From: Anthracocystis setariae
Lineage: Eukaryota; Basidiomycota; Ustilaginomycetes; Ustilaginales; Ustilaginaceae
Direction of reading: 5' to 3'
DNA: 64,000 bases
Assembly: GCA_928724745.1 (NCBI GenBank)
Contig: CAKMXJ010000039.1
Span: 124,001 to 188,000, forward strand
In this document: positions 9,479 through 20,073 of the stretch, piece by piece
Numbering within the stretch: position 1 is the stretch's first letter
How the letters are laid out: the number at the start of each line of letters is the position of its first letter
Position numbers and translations under genes: made by a program
The notes under the pieces: model-generated
Database searches by the model: none
Told to the model about the DNA's origin: nothing
What the model saw: only the letters and a program-made list of their open reading frames with translations

Positions 9479-10813
9479 ATGACGGCTCGAACAACGCTTG
9501 CAAAGCGAGACGCCAACACCCTCTCTGCAGGAAGTTCCGATACAGTGCAGGAAAGCGCTGTCAAACGGCAAAGGAAGCACGCTGCCGCCAAACAAGATGA
9601 ATTCGACAACTCGGATCAAGAGTTCGACGATCAAGCTCTCGTGGCTGCAGCAGAAGAGATCGAGGCTGCCATCCCTACACAGACATCCTCCTCAACCACA
9701 CCGTCTTCATCACAGCCCGGAGATGCCGCGCCAACCTCCTCGTCATCCACATCCACTCCCACCACCGAACCCAGAGCAGCGACATCGGCCACTTCCACGC
9801 CTCGCTCCTCTTTGAGACAAGCCACTCTCTTTTCCTCCTCCAAAGCGTCTCCTATGAAGCTCTCACAGTCCTCCTCCATCCCTTCGCCTTCTACCCCACC
9901 CGTGCCCAAACTCGACCCTCCCACCGACCCATTGGCTGAGCCACTCTGGCTGGAACGTCAAACCATGTCCCCCGCCTGGTACCAACTCCTCCTCCCCGAA
10001 ATGCAAAAGCCCTACTTCTCTTGCACCCTCAAAACCTTCCTCGCGGCAGAAGATCGCGCGGGAAAGAAAACCTATCCGCCACCCGCACTCATCTACTCGT
10101 GGTCGCGTCTCGTCCCCTCCCCACGCCACGTGCGCGTCGTCGTGGTCGGCCAGGACCCCTACCACGGCGCCAACCAAGCGTGTGGTCTGTCGTTCTCGGT
10201 CAACCACGGTGTCGCCATCCCGCCATCGCTACGGAACATCTACAAGGAGTTGGCTACCGAGTATCCGGGCGGATTCAAGGCGCCGACGCATGGGTGTTTG
10301 GATGGATGGGCGCAGCAGGGGGTGTTGATGCTCAATGCGTGTTTGACCGTGTCCGCCGGTGCCGCGGCGAGTCACCATGGTAAAGGGTGGGAGGGGTTGA
10401 CCAAGGTGGTGCTCAGGAAGATTGCGGATGAGGCTGCCGCGAGTAGGCCGGATGCAAGTGCGGTGGCGAGTTCCAAGATCGCGACCATGTTCGCAAAGGC
10501 GCAGGGCAAGCCGGTGGTAGCAACAAGTGCAAAGGCAGTGGGCGATGGAAGGAAGGAGTCCGATTCAGGGAAGGAGGCGAAAGTGGAGTGCAAAGGTGTG
10601 GTTTTTCTGGTTTGGGGTGCACCAGCGGCAAAGACGCTCACAGAGGCAGGCGTGACGGAGAAAAGCCCCAACGTGTTGATCCTCAAGAGTCCCCATCCGT
10701 CTCCTTTATCGGCTCATAGAGGGTTCCTAGGAAATGGCCACTTTAAGAAGGCGAACGAGTGGTTGAAATCTAGGTACGGCGAGCAGGGTATGATCGATTG
10801 GTCAAGACTGTAA
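9479..10813 (+). CDS. UNG1: Uracil-DNA glycosylase (family 1)
   Basis: This 444-residue enzyme removes uracil from DNA as the first step of base excision repair. The catalytic domain (about 155-444) shows the water-activating motif GQDPYH (Asp near 226), the uracil-binding segment LMLNACLTV, and the DNA-intercalation and catalytic-His motif HPSPLSAHRG near the end, closing with IDWSRL. The N-terminal 150 residues are Ser/Thr/Pro-rich and disordered, with a QATLF segment that resembles part of a PCNA-binding box. Between the GWEGLT helix and the VVFLVWG strand is an insert of roughly 60 residues absent from the compact human enzyme. The ATG at 9479 is the first in frame. No intron is required. 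Confidence 0.95.
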   Translation: MTARTTLAKRDANTLSAGSSDTVQESAVKRQRKHAAAKQDEFDNSDQEFDDQALVAAAEEIEAAIPTQTSSSTTPSSSQPGDAAPTSSSSTSTPTTEPRAATSATSTPRSSLRQATLFSSSKASPMKLSQSSSIPSPSTPPVPKLDPPTDPLAEPLWLERQTMSPAWYQLLLPEMQKPYFSCTLKTFLAAEDRAGKKTYPPPALIYSWSRLVPSPRHVRVVVVGQDPYHGANQACGLSFSVNHGVAIPPSLRNIYKELATEYPGGFKAPTHGCLDGWAQQGVLMLNACLTVSAGAAASHHGKGWEGLTKVVLRKIADEAAASRPDASAVASSKIATMFAKAQGKPVVATSAKAVGDGRKESDSGKEAKVECKGVVFLVWGAPAAKTLTEAGVTEKSPNVLILKSPHPSPLSAHRGFLGNGHFKKANEWLKSRYGEQGMIDWSRL

Positions 10814-10934
10814 CTCTTGCGCACGAACTCACAACTGAAATTTTGAATGCTGTCACTCGCATGGATGCGATGAGTTGCCAAAGTATCTGTTCTGTCAAGA
10901 CTACATGTGCTATCCTTCTGCCGAGGGAAGGTGG

Positions 10935-12473
10935 TCATCCAGTGATGGGCCAGTCGAGCGACTCGCCGTAGTTCCAATGTATCGACTTGATCTGGGTGTA
11001 TTCCTTGATAGCATCCACGCCCAACTCCCTTCCGATACCGGACGCTTTAAATCCGCCAAAGGGCACGGCGTTGCTGACGACGACATAGTTGTTCACCCAA
11101 ACGGTACCTGCCTGGATGGCACCGGACACGCGCATGCACCTGGATGCGTTCTGCGAGAAAACCCCAGCGCCCAATCCGTACGACGTATCGTTGGCCAACT
11201 TGATCGCTTCGGCCTCATCCTTGAAACTCGCCACCGCCAGCACGGGACCAAAGATCTCCTCGTCCACGATCTTCATCCCCTTCTTGCATCCGGAAAAGAT
11301 GGTGGGCTGCACATAGTAGCCCTTGGCAAAGTCGCCGGCGCCTTCGGTCCACTTGCCTCCTCCGATCTCCACCTTGGCACCCTGCTGCTTGCCGGACTCG
11401 ATGTAGTCGAGGATGCGCTGCTGGTGACGCTCGGTGATCTGGGGGCCTTGGAACGTCTGGGACGAGAACGGGTCGCCGATTTGGTGCTTTCGGAATGCTT
11501 CCACCAGTTTGGGCACGAACTTGTCGTAGACGCTTTCTTGCACGAACAGACGCGAGCCCGCAGTGCAGTCCTGACCTTGGTTGAACAGGATGCCAAGGGC
11601 GGCCCAGTTGACGGCTTGCTCGAGGTCGGCGTCATCGAAGACAACGACGGGCGACTTGCCCCCAAGCTCGAGTGTGACCTTCTTGAGGTTGGATCGGGCG
11701 GCTCGTTCCATGACGCGCTTGCCGATGGCGGTGGAGCCGGTGAAGGCGACTTTGTCAATGTCCATATGGCCCGTGATGGCGTCACCCACGATGGGGCCGA
11801 GACCGTTGACGACGTTCAACACGCCGGCGGGCAGACCAGCCTCGGCGGCAAACTGAGCAATGCGCAACGCACTCAGAGGAGTCTGTTCAGCCGGCTTGAG
11901 CACGATGCAGTTACCTGCCGCAAGCGCCGGCGCCACTTTCCATCCCAGCATACCGATCGGATAGTTCCATGGAATGATCTGTCCGCAAACACCAAGCGGC
12001 TCGACGCGAGTGAATGCGATCTTCTCACCTTCCTTCTGCTCGATCGTCTTGCCCTCGATCTTGTCGGCAATGCCACCGTAGTAACGGAAGCAGCCAGCAG
12101 TGTCGGCGATATCCATGGTCTCGGCGATCCATCGCGGCTTTCCGTTGTCGAGCGATTCGATCTCACTCAGCTCTTCGGCGTGTTGCTCCATGAGGTCGGC
12201 GATCTTGAAGAGGATCGCAGCACGCTGTCCGGGCGAGCTGTTGCGACCCCACGTGGTGTTGAAGGCCTCTCGCGCAGCTTGGACAGCACGGTCTACATCC
12301 TTTTCGGAAGCGGCAGAGACACTGCCGAGCGACTTGCCAGTAGCAGGGTTGATGGTCTCGAGCTCACCACCATCGATGGCGGGAACAAATTCGTTGTTGA
12401 TGAACAGACCGGTGGGGACAGAGATCGTCTTGCCCGAAGGCGAAGCGATCTTGAGGGTTTCAGAGATCGCCAT
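10935..12473 (-). CDS. NAD(P)+-dependent aldehyde dehydrogenase
   Basis: This 512-residue protein has the standard length of the ALDH superfamily and oxidises aldehydes to acids. Visible features are the IIPWNYP segment of the cofactor site, FTGSTAIGK, the general-base motif LELGGKSP (Glu269) and the nucleophile region GQDCTAGSR (Cys303); the 34-residue spacing between the two catalytic residues is canonical. The start at 12473 (MAISETLK) is the first ATG. No targeting signal is apparent, so it is probably cytosolic. It resembles the ALDH1/2-type fungal enzymes, which include the indole-3-acetaldehyde dehydrogenases described in Ustilago maydis, but the substrate cannot be read from sequence. 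An almost full-length open frame on the opposite strand is a codon-bias shadow. Confidence 0.95.
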   Translation of the reverse strand: MAISETLKIASPSGKTISVPTGLFINNEFVPAIDGGELETINPATGKSLGSVSAASEKDVDRAVQAAREAFNTTWGRNSSPGQRAAILFKIADLMEQHAEELSEIESLDNGKPRWIAETMDIADTAGCFRYYGGIADKIEGKTIEQKEGEKIAFTRVEPLGVCGQIIPWNYPIGMLGWKVAPALAAGNCIVLKPAEQTPLSALRIAQFAAEAGLPAGVLNVVNGLGPIVGDAITGHMDIDKVAFTGSTAIGKRVMERAARSNLKKVTLELGGKSPVVVFDDADLEQAVNWAALGILFNQGQDCTAGSRLFVQESVYDKFVPKLVEAFRKHQIGDPFSSQTFQGPQITERHQQRILDYIESGKQQGAKVEIGGGKWTEGAGDFAKGYYVQPTIFSGCKKGMKIVDEEIFGPVLAVASFKDEAEAIKLANDTSYGLGAGVFSQNASRCMRVSGAIQAGTVWVNNYVVVSNAVPFGGFKASGIGRELGVDAIKEYTQIKSIHWNYGESLDWPITG

Positions 12474-13006
12474 TTTGATGTGTTTGGATGGGGTGATGTT
12501 GAGGCTGATCAAGGTGGAGCGTGTAGAAGATGATGGGGGGAGACGCCGAATCAGTATTTATGGGGTCCACGAGCTCTTCCAGCGGGTCGTTCGCACTCGA
12601 TCAATTAGTTATCGCAGTCCGGCTATCCTAGTTGCCACACATTTTGGCCCTCACCGATACGCTACGCCGGCGGTAGATGCAGACAGATAATGGGCTGCGG
12701 TGTTGGAGCTTGTGCGGGTCAATCTCAGCTTTGCACAGTAGTGCGGTACTGTCTAGTCGTAGGACCCATAGGTTGCCTTCCTTGTTTGCCGCTGGAGGCC
12801 TATTCTTTCAGCGCAAAGTGGTCCGTGTGGGGCAGGAAAAAAATCGCCGCGCTAGCCGCGCCAACCGCGCCAACCGCACTGGAACCCCTTCGAATCAGAA
12901 GATACCGTAGACTGGCAGGGACGCTCGACAGCCAAAGAGTTCAAGGGCCACAGCGCTGCACAACGACCCTGAAACCTCAACGTTGAACTGCTCAATCGCG
13001 CGGTCG

Positions 13007-13042
<36 letters not shown>

Positions 13043-14170
13043 GCATTCGTGCTTGTTTGGTATCCATCCGCTATCTTTATGAATCGGTAGACCGTGTGTC
13101 GTGCTTGCGTAGAGTGTTGATTGGAAGGACGCTTTGTCCGTCGCTTACCGGTTGCCAATCCTTGCTGCCATTTGAAGATCACAGAATGGGAGTCCAACCG
13201 GCACAGCGGAGACGCCGATATCCGCGGGAATCCTCTTTAGGTAGTAGCCACGCTGAGCCTAATCAACTGCGTTTCATCCACCGAAATGTGATGCAAGAGG
13301 TTCATGTGCCACCTGCGTGAGAAAGCGTCGGGATGTCAAGGATAGGAAGGCGGCATGAGCACAGTTCGCGTTGGTCATATTGCCAAGTGAAAGGTTACAG
13401 TACCCGCTCAATCACAAGACCCTTTGCATTGGGAATTCGGATCAGTCCGACCGACGACGAGAGCGCTCGTTTAGCCTCCCTCCATCTTTTGAGTTTTGCG
13501 TCTCCACAACTCACACTTTACCTCTCAAGCGCATTCATTCGTCGCCCCAATCCGAACTCGACGCTCCCACTGCATTCCACCTCGAAAGCTGCTCATCCAG
13601 CAACCCCTACTGGCTCACATCGAAACTGCTAGGGCGATTCCGACCCGATTCAATTTTGGGACATCACACACCTCCGTCTTTGCCGTTCAGCCGACTCAGC
13701 ATTTGATCCATAAACGAACGAACGAACGAACCAACCAACCAACCAACCAAGTGTGCTGATTAGCAACTTGCCAACCTGCAATTCGCATCTAGCAAATCGA
13801 CGTTCGACTCACCACTCCTCATCTGCTCGGCACAGCCATTCCGCGCTCATTCCAGCTGCAGCAGTCTGCATCGCGCCCAAGAGACTGCATCGTTTGACAG
13901 CAGTCTGCAGATCTTCCGACAACGGTCATCCCTTTGCAATCCTCGACCGTCGCATACATCCCGAACCATAACCAAACCAGACATACTGTTGCGATACACG
14001 ACTCAGCCTTGGATTGTAACAACTCTCAGACCTCTCCGTCATCGATCGTGTCGAGCCGATGTCACAAGAGCCATGGCGTGACTTGTCCACTATCCTGATC
14101 CTCACTTGTTACAACCCTCAACCAATAGATATCCATCGTCACCTCTGACTCAGCCCAGCCACCTGCTGTC
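12474..14170. other. Gene-free stretch, about 1.7 kb
   Basis: No gene was recognised. It lies between the starts of the divergently oriented aldehyde dehydrogenase and Zn2Cys6 genes, so it should contain both promoters. It holds a (TG)16 run at 13009-13041 and a GAAC/CAAC tetramer tract at about 13714-13750. Confidence 0.5.
13009..13041. repeat. (TG)16 microsatellite
   Basis: This is an uninterrupted TG run in the intergenic region between two divergent genes. Confidence 0.9.
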
Positions 14171-16813
14171 ATGGTGCACTCCAATGCGACAAGTCCATCC
14201 GCAGATGGTAACAGACCTGCTACATCCGCCACCTCTCCAGTGAACTCCCGAGGAGCCGTTTCCACGTCCACTTCCATCGACGGCGTCTCGCCTTCGCATC
14301 CACACACGCCATCTTCCCCAACGTCTACATCTGCATCTGCATCTGCATCTGCATCCAACAACGCAACCGAAAAGGGTCGTCGTCAACCTGGATCTCCGCA
14401 AGCATCCTCCAACACCGCCACCGCACCACCTGCACCACTCGCAGGCAAAAGGTCTCGCTCTGGCTGCTTGACTTGTCGAAAACGCAAGAAAAAGTGCGAC
14501 GAAACGCTGTGCGAAGAGACCGGTGGATGCTGGAGATGTCGAAATGCAGGCTACCAGTGCGAAGGCTTCCGAAGGCCGCCGGTGGTGTTTGAACCGGGAG
14601 CAGCGTCGGGGCCCAAGAACAAGCGTGCAAAGAGTTCCCCTGGTGCCGAGTCTGCCCAGCCGAAGCGAGTCAAGACGGAAGCGGATGCTGGCCATGATGG
14701 AAGTGGGTTCGCCGACGCCCAGTCCATCGCGTTGGGTCAGTCTTCATTCACTTCGGTTGGGCTGAAACCAAACAACAGCCCACATTCGAATGCAGCGACA
14801 CAAGGCGCAATCGATCAGGAGAGCCTCGCCATGGCCAACAGCCTCGCCGAATTTGCTGGACTCGCCACAAGTTCAGCTGGATGGCAGATGATGTCGACCA
14901 ATTCACACGCCAGTTCCAGCAAGAGTCAAGCCAACCCATCAACGCCGCAGTCCATGTCGTTTGCATCCATGTTACCGCCTCCGTCGCCTCCGAAACAGCG
15001 CCCCGATCGGACCCAACCACACAATGGGTTTCAACCGCCTACACCGAGCGCCTCGCATGAGTCGGCTTCTTTCGCACTGCAAGAACCGGTTGTGCCGTGC
15101 GAGATCGTCGGAGACTGCCTCTTCTCGGGCCACCATCTGTGCGCATCATGCAGTGCCGTCGCGAACCGTCTCATGCAGCCGGACGCACAACAGCTCGCCG
15201 CTCTCAACCAGGATCTCGTCCAAGTCCAGCCCATGCCGAGCCTATCAACACCCATGGGATCTCGTCAACACTCACCAGCACCGCAGACCGACACTTGGGC
15301 TTCGCACCAAGCCCATGCCAAAAGCAGAATCGTCATGGAGAGTCTCATCGGTTACTACAGTACCCTCATCACGTGCTGGACGCAGGGCTGCGATGTACGC
15401 GGTCTGGAAGCTTCCGAACTGTTTCGCAACCTGGTTCCTTACCTTCTGGATAGCGTTGACAAGTATCCTCCGCTGCGTCTCTCGATCGCGGCTGTCACAG
15501 CAGGTTATGTGGGTGGAGCGCGGCTTAATTGGCCCAAAGATGTCGTTGCCATCCACCAGTGGGCCAACACGTTGCGAGCCGATCGCACATCCATCTCTGA
15601 CTGCGTCAAGGCGAACCTCAGCTTCCCATTCCCCTCGACGCCTGACACGATCTGGTCCGCTTCTCCGAGCGGCAGTCTCGCTTCGGAGCCTCACGCAGCT
15701 GTCAATACCACAGCGCTCTCGCCCGCCAACGCAGAGAGGCTCCGGCGCGCTTCGTCAACCCATGCGACCCTCGACGATCTTCTGGTGGGGCAAGCACAGA
15801 CACTCAAACAGCTGGCTCTACGATCGCTCGAACAGGCGGTGTCCGACTACCAATCCAAGCCGGTGCGTGCGCTGGGTGTCAGCTTCACAGAGAAGGGGTT
15901 TCTGCAGGAGCTCACGCGGGTCAATCCGGTGCTGCTGGCGTCGATGAACATTGCCATCTATGCGTTTGCCGAGGAAGGCATCGAGAGTTACTACGAGGAA
16001 GCGGCCAGGATGCGTAGCATCATCGAGACGCTGTTGGGATCGTTCCCGCCTGTGGATCTGTCCAAGTTGGATTCGCACGAACACCTTGGATTCCGAATCT
16101 ATGTATGGTCAGATGTGTGTACGGCGATCGCGTGCGGTACGCGACCGCATCTGCAACTTGCGCTCTCGACCTACGCCAGTGATACGGATGCCAACGATCC
16201 CACGCGTTCGGATGGGAGCGTGGATCTGATGTTCAGCCTGCACGATACGATCCTATCGGCGTTGTCGGACATTGCGAGGTTGCGGTACGAGTATGATGGT
16301 GGCGGGTTTAGCGCTACGGCGCGTAGGGCGCCTGGGACGCCGGTGCCTCAATGGGTTCATGAGCGTGCTAAGCGGATCCAGGCGAGGGTGGAGGCGTGCA
16401 AGATCGAAGGCTCCATCGCGACGGGATCTGCGGTGTGCGCCATGATGGCTAAAAGTGTCTGTACGATTCTGATTCGTACCATGATCTACCGCGTAGGGGC
16501 GCTGCATCCGGTGGTGCGTGGGTTGCTACGCGGCGTGTTGGATCTGTGGACAAGTGCAGGCGAGGCTTATTGTCGTTCGGTGGGATGCAGCAATTTCAAT
16601 CTGCCCATGTTCGTGGCGGCTTCGGTGGCAGTGAATGAGGAGGATAGGAAGGTCTGTGAACAGGCGATGCAGATCGTGGGGCATGAGGAGGCGGGACCGG
16701 CAAATGGGAGGGCTTTGATTAGAGAGGTGTGGAGGAGGTCGGATATTACAGGTGTGCCGTGCTTCTGGACGGATCTGGTGGCTACGGGTGATCATGCTGT
16801 GGCTTTCTTCTAG
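14171..16813 (+). CDS. Zn2Cys6 transcription factor
   Basis: This predicted 880-residue nuclear regulator carries a Zn(II)2Cys6 binuclear cluster at about 98-130: SGCLTCRKRKKKCDE continues to a second half with CWRC and a last Cys in GYQC. Six cysteines are present with the usual Cys-x2-Cys-x6-Cys first half. A Ser/Pro-rich linker (about 130-310) precedes a region with GDCLFSGHHLCASC and then a long helical part (about 385-880) of the fungal-specific transcription factor type that follows such clusters. The N-terminus has a Ser/Ala repeat. Target genes are unknown. The neighbouring aldehyde dehydrogenase and OPT transporter are candidates only by proximity. Confidence 0.88.
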   Translation: MVHSNATSPSADGNRPATSATSPVNSRGAVSTSTSIDGVSPSHPHTPSSPTSTSASASASASNNATEKGRRQPGSPQASSNTATAPPAPLAGKRSRSGCLTCRKRKKKCDETLCEETGGCWRCRNAGYQCEGFRRPPVVFEPGAASGPKNKRAKSSPGAESAQPKRVKTEADAGHDGSGFADAQSIALGQSSFTSVGLKPNNSPHSNAATQGAIDQESLAMANSLAEFAGLATSSAGWQMMSTNSHASSSKSQANPSTPQSMSFASMLPPPSPPKQRPDRTQPHNGFQPPTPSASHESASFALQEPVVPCEIVGDCLFSGHHLCASCSAVANRLMQPDAQQLAALNQDLVQVQPMPSLSTPMGSRQHSPAPQTDTWASHQAHAKSRIVMESLIGYYSTLITCWTQGCDVRGLEASELFRNLVPYLLDSVDKYPPLRLSIAAVTAGYVGGARLNWPKDVVAIHQWANTLRADRTSISDCVKANLSFPFPSTPDTIWSASPSGSLASEPHAAVNTTALSPANAERLRRASSTHATLDDLLVGQAQTLKQLALRSLEQAVSDYQSKPVRALGVSFTEKGFLQELTRVNPVLLASMNIAIYAFAEEGIESYYEEAARMRSIIETLLGSFPPVDLSKLDSHEHLGFRIYVWSDVCTAIACGTRPHLQLALSTYASDTDANDPTRSDGSVDLMFSLHDTILSALSDIARLRYEYDGGGFSATARRAPGTPVPQWVHERAKRIQARVEACKIEGSIATGSAVCAMMAKSVCTILIRTMIYRVGALHPVVRGLLRGVLDLWTSAGEAYCRSVGCSNFNLPMFVAASVAVNEEDRKVCEQAMQIVGHEEAGPANGRALIREVWRRSDITGVPCFWTDLVATGDHAVAFF

Positions 16814-18065
16814 GATAGGGGAGAAGGGGTGTGTATGCGGTAGTTTGAATGGCAGAAACGTATACTGTCATGGTCTATGCTCAGGGGACTGAGCGGAGGA
16901 ATGGTTATGAAGGCAGTTGGAGGGGTAGCTCAGAGTGGACGTGATACATGTGGCTGATGATTGTGGTATATGAGTGATCTCACATTCGAATTCCAGAGTA
17001 TGATGGTGAGGTACTATGAGGTGGGGTAGGTGATGGACGAGCGGGAGAAGGCGATGCGAGAAGTAGGGCAGGGACAAATCAGATGACGACGTCTGTGATG
17101 CTTATCTGGAAGAATGATTGTTGCTGAAGAGAGGATGGGGAGTTTGGGGTTATCTTCCCCGCAACCTGATCGAGTGCCAAGAATGCACTGCCCTGTAGTG
17201 TCGATAGCATGCTTGGCAAGCGTCAGCGATATCAGATGGCTATTCGGGGGTGGAAGCGATTCGGATTCGTCGGACACTACGGATTCCACGGCAACGGACC
17301 ATGAGATCGGTCGACACCCGCCCGATGGAGAATGACACTCGATCCGTTGAGCCCATCTGAAAGCGAGCAAAGATCTCGGAACACATTTGACCGAGAGCTT
17401 GGCATTTTGGTCTTGGATGGAACCAAGGGACGATATTCTACTACTTGGATAGTGTCAAGCGAAAGAAAATGCCAAGAGTTTTCGAGCTGCAAGTGATGCA
17501 GATGACAAGGTATATTCTCGGTGCACATGGCAGTGCGGAACAGAGCGCTCCGAAGCAGATGGTAATTATTATAATGCTCTTGCTTGGCCCAAACTGCACC
17601 ACCACAACGACTCGCTATCCACCCCTAGTCAGCATTTCCATTGGACGACAAGATGCAGACGAGTCAGATTGTTTTGGACAGTGACGATGGTGAGCAAATG
17701 AGAAGAATGAGACACAATAATAGAAGCCAAGGAATGTGCATTTTGGCGATAGCGGAGAAAAAGAAAAGTTGGGGATATTCAAATGGATTGAAAGCCAACC
17801 ATCGGCTCAGTCTCTGCCGAAGGCTCATCTCTTAGGGAGTTGGCAACTTATGATATGTCCGATGCTGCCTTGTTGCTTGCCTCTCTGTGTTTCCGTCCAG
17901 CCCAGCAAGAACGGAAAAAGGGCAAGTGGAATGGAGCAAGACAGAGAGGGAGGAGAGTGAAACAGAAAACGATGCATGCATGCATGCATAAAATATGCAC
18001 GCAGACCAGCCTAAAAATTCTTGGCGCAGTTGAAAAGGGTGGCAGCAGAAGTGCTCCAGACTCAA

Positions 18066-18142
18066 GTACAGTACAGTACAGTACAGTACAGTACAGTACA
18101 GTACAGTACAGTACAGTACAGTACAGTACAGTACAGTACAGT
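18066..18142. repeat. (GTACA)15 pentanucleotide array
   Basis: Fifteen perfect copies of GTACA plus a partial copy make a 77-bp array. Because the unit includes the self-complementary GTAC, single strands could fold back on themselves. Confidence 0.95.
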
Positions 18143-19218
18143 ATGTGCGACTGGACGTGGTTGGAGCCAAACTGATGAATGCATGAGTGGCTGATGTTCG
18201 AATCCAAGGCTCGTAGCATGGAAAAGCCACCCATGTTTGCTTCTACGGAAGCACGTCTTCCGATACTATCAATCGTATTCGAGTAATGGGTAATATGGTA
18301 GAGTGGGAGGTCCATCAACGTATCGTCGTTGGTCGATTTAACCAACCAACCAAACACTTCTCTCATCGTCCCAACAGTTGAACGCTCATGCAGGAACGTT
18401 GACTGGTGGTAAGACAGACCAGCTGACCGATCAATCAATCAACCAACCACCGTGTCACGATCCACGAGCTGATGCCATGCGAGCCTATCGAATCATATCA
18501 CGGCAGTCTATCTATCCACCATTCACAAAACGGTAAAGAAAAGGCGTTGCTTGGATTGCGCTTCTACTTCTGCTCCTGTACCCCGCACTGATTAGCCTCT
18601 CTCGCTTAGAGGCCTTGCTAAGCATCACTGGCGCAGCGATATCCAAGAAAAACTCCCAGCTCGCGATTCATGCATCGATGCAGTAACTGTATCGCTCGCT
18701 TGACATTGTGTGGTGTGGTCTTGGCTGGCGATAGCACGGACGGGTGAGGAGCAAGCGGTCATCTCGTCGTTGAATAATTGCCCGAGCAACCGAGATTTTA
18801 CTGGAATCCTGGAAGTCAACGATGTCCCCCAAGGTTGCCCGGTCGCGGGTGCAAGCGCGCAGAGACCGCTTCATTGCCACCTTTCCACCTGGCCTTCTGC
18901 ACAGAAACATGATCTACCCACTAATATGAGATTAGCATCGACATGAGCACCCACTTTCTTTTCTTGTCTGAAACGATAAAAGAACCCGTGGCACGATCCG
19001 AGCGGATGGCAAGCGGTTGCTATCTCTGTCTTTCTCTTTTCTACACTTGAACGAGCGAGGCTTAGCAGTTGGACCGTCACCACAGACGCACCAAAGCGAG
19101 AAACCGACGGTCGCCGCCGTTGCTGTTGCTGTTGCTGTTGCTGTTGGTGGGTGGATGGTGCACTTTTTAGCTCCTGTTTCTGGGTCGCTTAGAACCAAAG
19201 TTTCGCTGCTATGATTTC

Positions 19219-19245
19219 TTTTTTTTTTTTTTTTTTTTTTTTTTT
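19219..19245. repeat. T27 homopolymer
   Basis: This is a run of 27 thymines in the long spacer upstream of the OPT gene. The exact length may suffer from sequencing error. Confidence 0.85.
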
Positions 19246-20073
19246 CTTTTCTATTTGGTTTGATGCAGCACATTTTCACCGTTCCCACTGCCTTGATTGA
19301 CAGCTTGGCATCTCGAAAAAATTTCACGCACACAAGCGTTGCACAGCGCTTCTCGACATGATGATGGTTTGCTCTACAGTACTCTACTGTATCGTATCGT
19401 ACATGCAAGGTCAACACCACCTCGAGCGTCGGAAGCTTGGCACCCATACTCTCTCACATTTGGGCGCAACCTTTGCAATCATACCCTCTCACCCCCCACC
19501 CCGCGATTCATCAAACCGATTCAAACTCTGATAAGCCTGGTATCTCCTAATCGCAGCCTCACCTCACCTCACCTCGACTTGCCTTCGCCATTCCTCGGCC
19601 CGTAACCGTATGTGAGCCACTCACCATCTTGGTTGCTCATGAGACCATCTCTGGCCAATCGCAATCCGCGTTGGTCTTGTCGTCTGCTCGCTCGCTCATG
19701 TCCGCATCGTCCCTGCATCTGTTTGCACTTGTTCATCTCGCCTCCGCATCCGCATCTGCACTGGCGTTCTTGCTTTCCTCATTTGTCGACGACGTTGACC
19801 GGTGGGATGCTCACGCGCTCTCGTTCCAATCCAATCGCACCGCGCTGACTCGGACCTTGATTCTCTTTCTCCGGTTCGCTGCAGCCTAACCCACCCCTCT
19901 TCTCTATCTCAGCTTCCATATTAATACCCCCCTCCCCCTCCCTCTCTCTTTCTCTCCTCCTCCTCTTCCCACCCAAGCATTTCCCTTCCCTCCCTCCCTC
20001 CTCCTCCTTCTTCTCCTCCTCCTCCATCCTCGCCGCACGTGCTACTGAGGAGAAAAAACCTTTTGTCTTCACC

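Larger units (their letters stand above)
16814..20073. other. Gene-free stretch, about 3.3 kb
   Basis: No supported gene was seen. The region contains a 15-copy GTACA pentamer array, a TTGCTG-type hexamer run near 19118-19146, a 27-base T run and, directly before the OPT gene, a 100-base C/T-rich tract (about 19927-20031) that probably forms the promoter or 5' leader of that gene. Open frames here are short and without recognisable domains. Confidence 0.5.

Noticed and set aside
10875..12533. 552-codon open frame on the plus strand opposite the aldehyde dehydrogenase
   Set aside because: It is antisense to a clear enzyme, has no recognisable domain, and is explained by the codon bias of the GC-rich sense gene.
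18066..18142. Possible CRISPR-like array
   Set aside because: The units are contiguous five-base repeats without spacers, i.e. a microsatellite in a eukaryotic genome.
19529..19534. TGATAA upstream of the OPT gene as a GATA-factor (iron regulator) site
   Set aside because: The six-base core is too short to be meaningful and lies more than 500 bases from the start codon, and the transporter's substrate is unknown.
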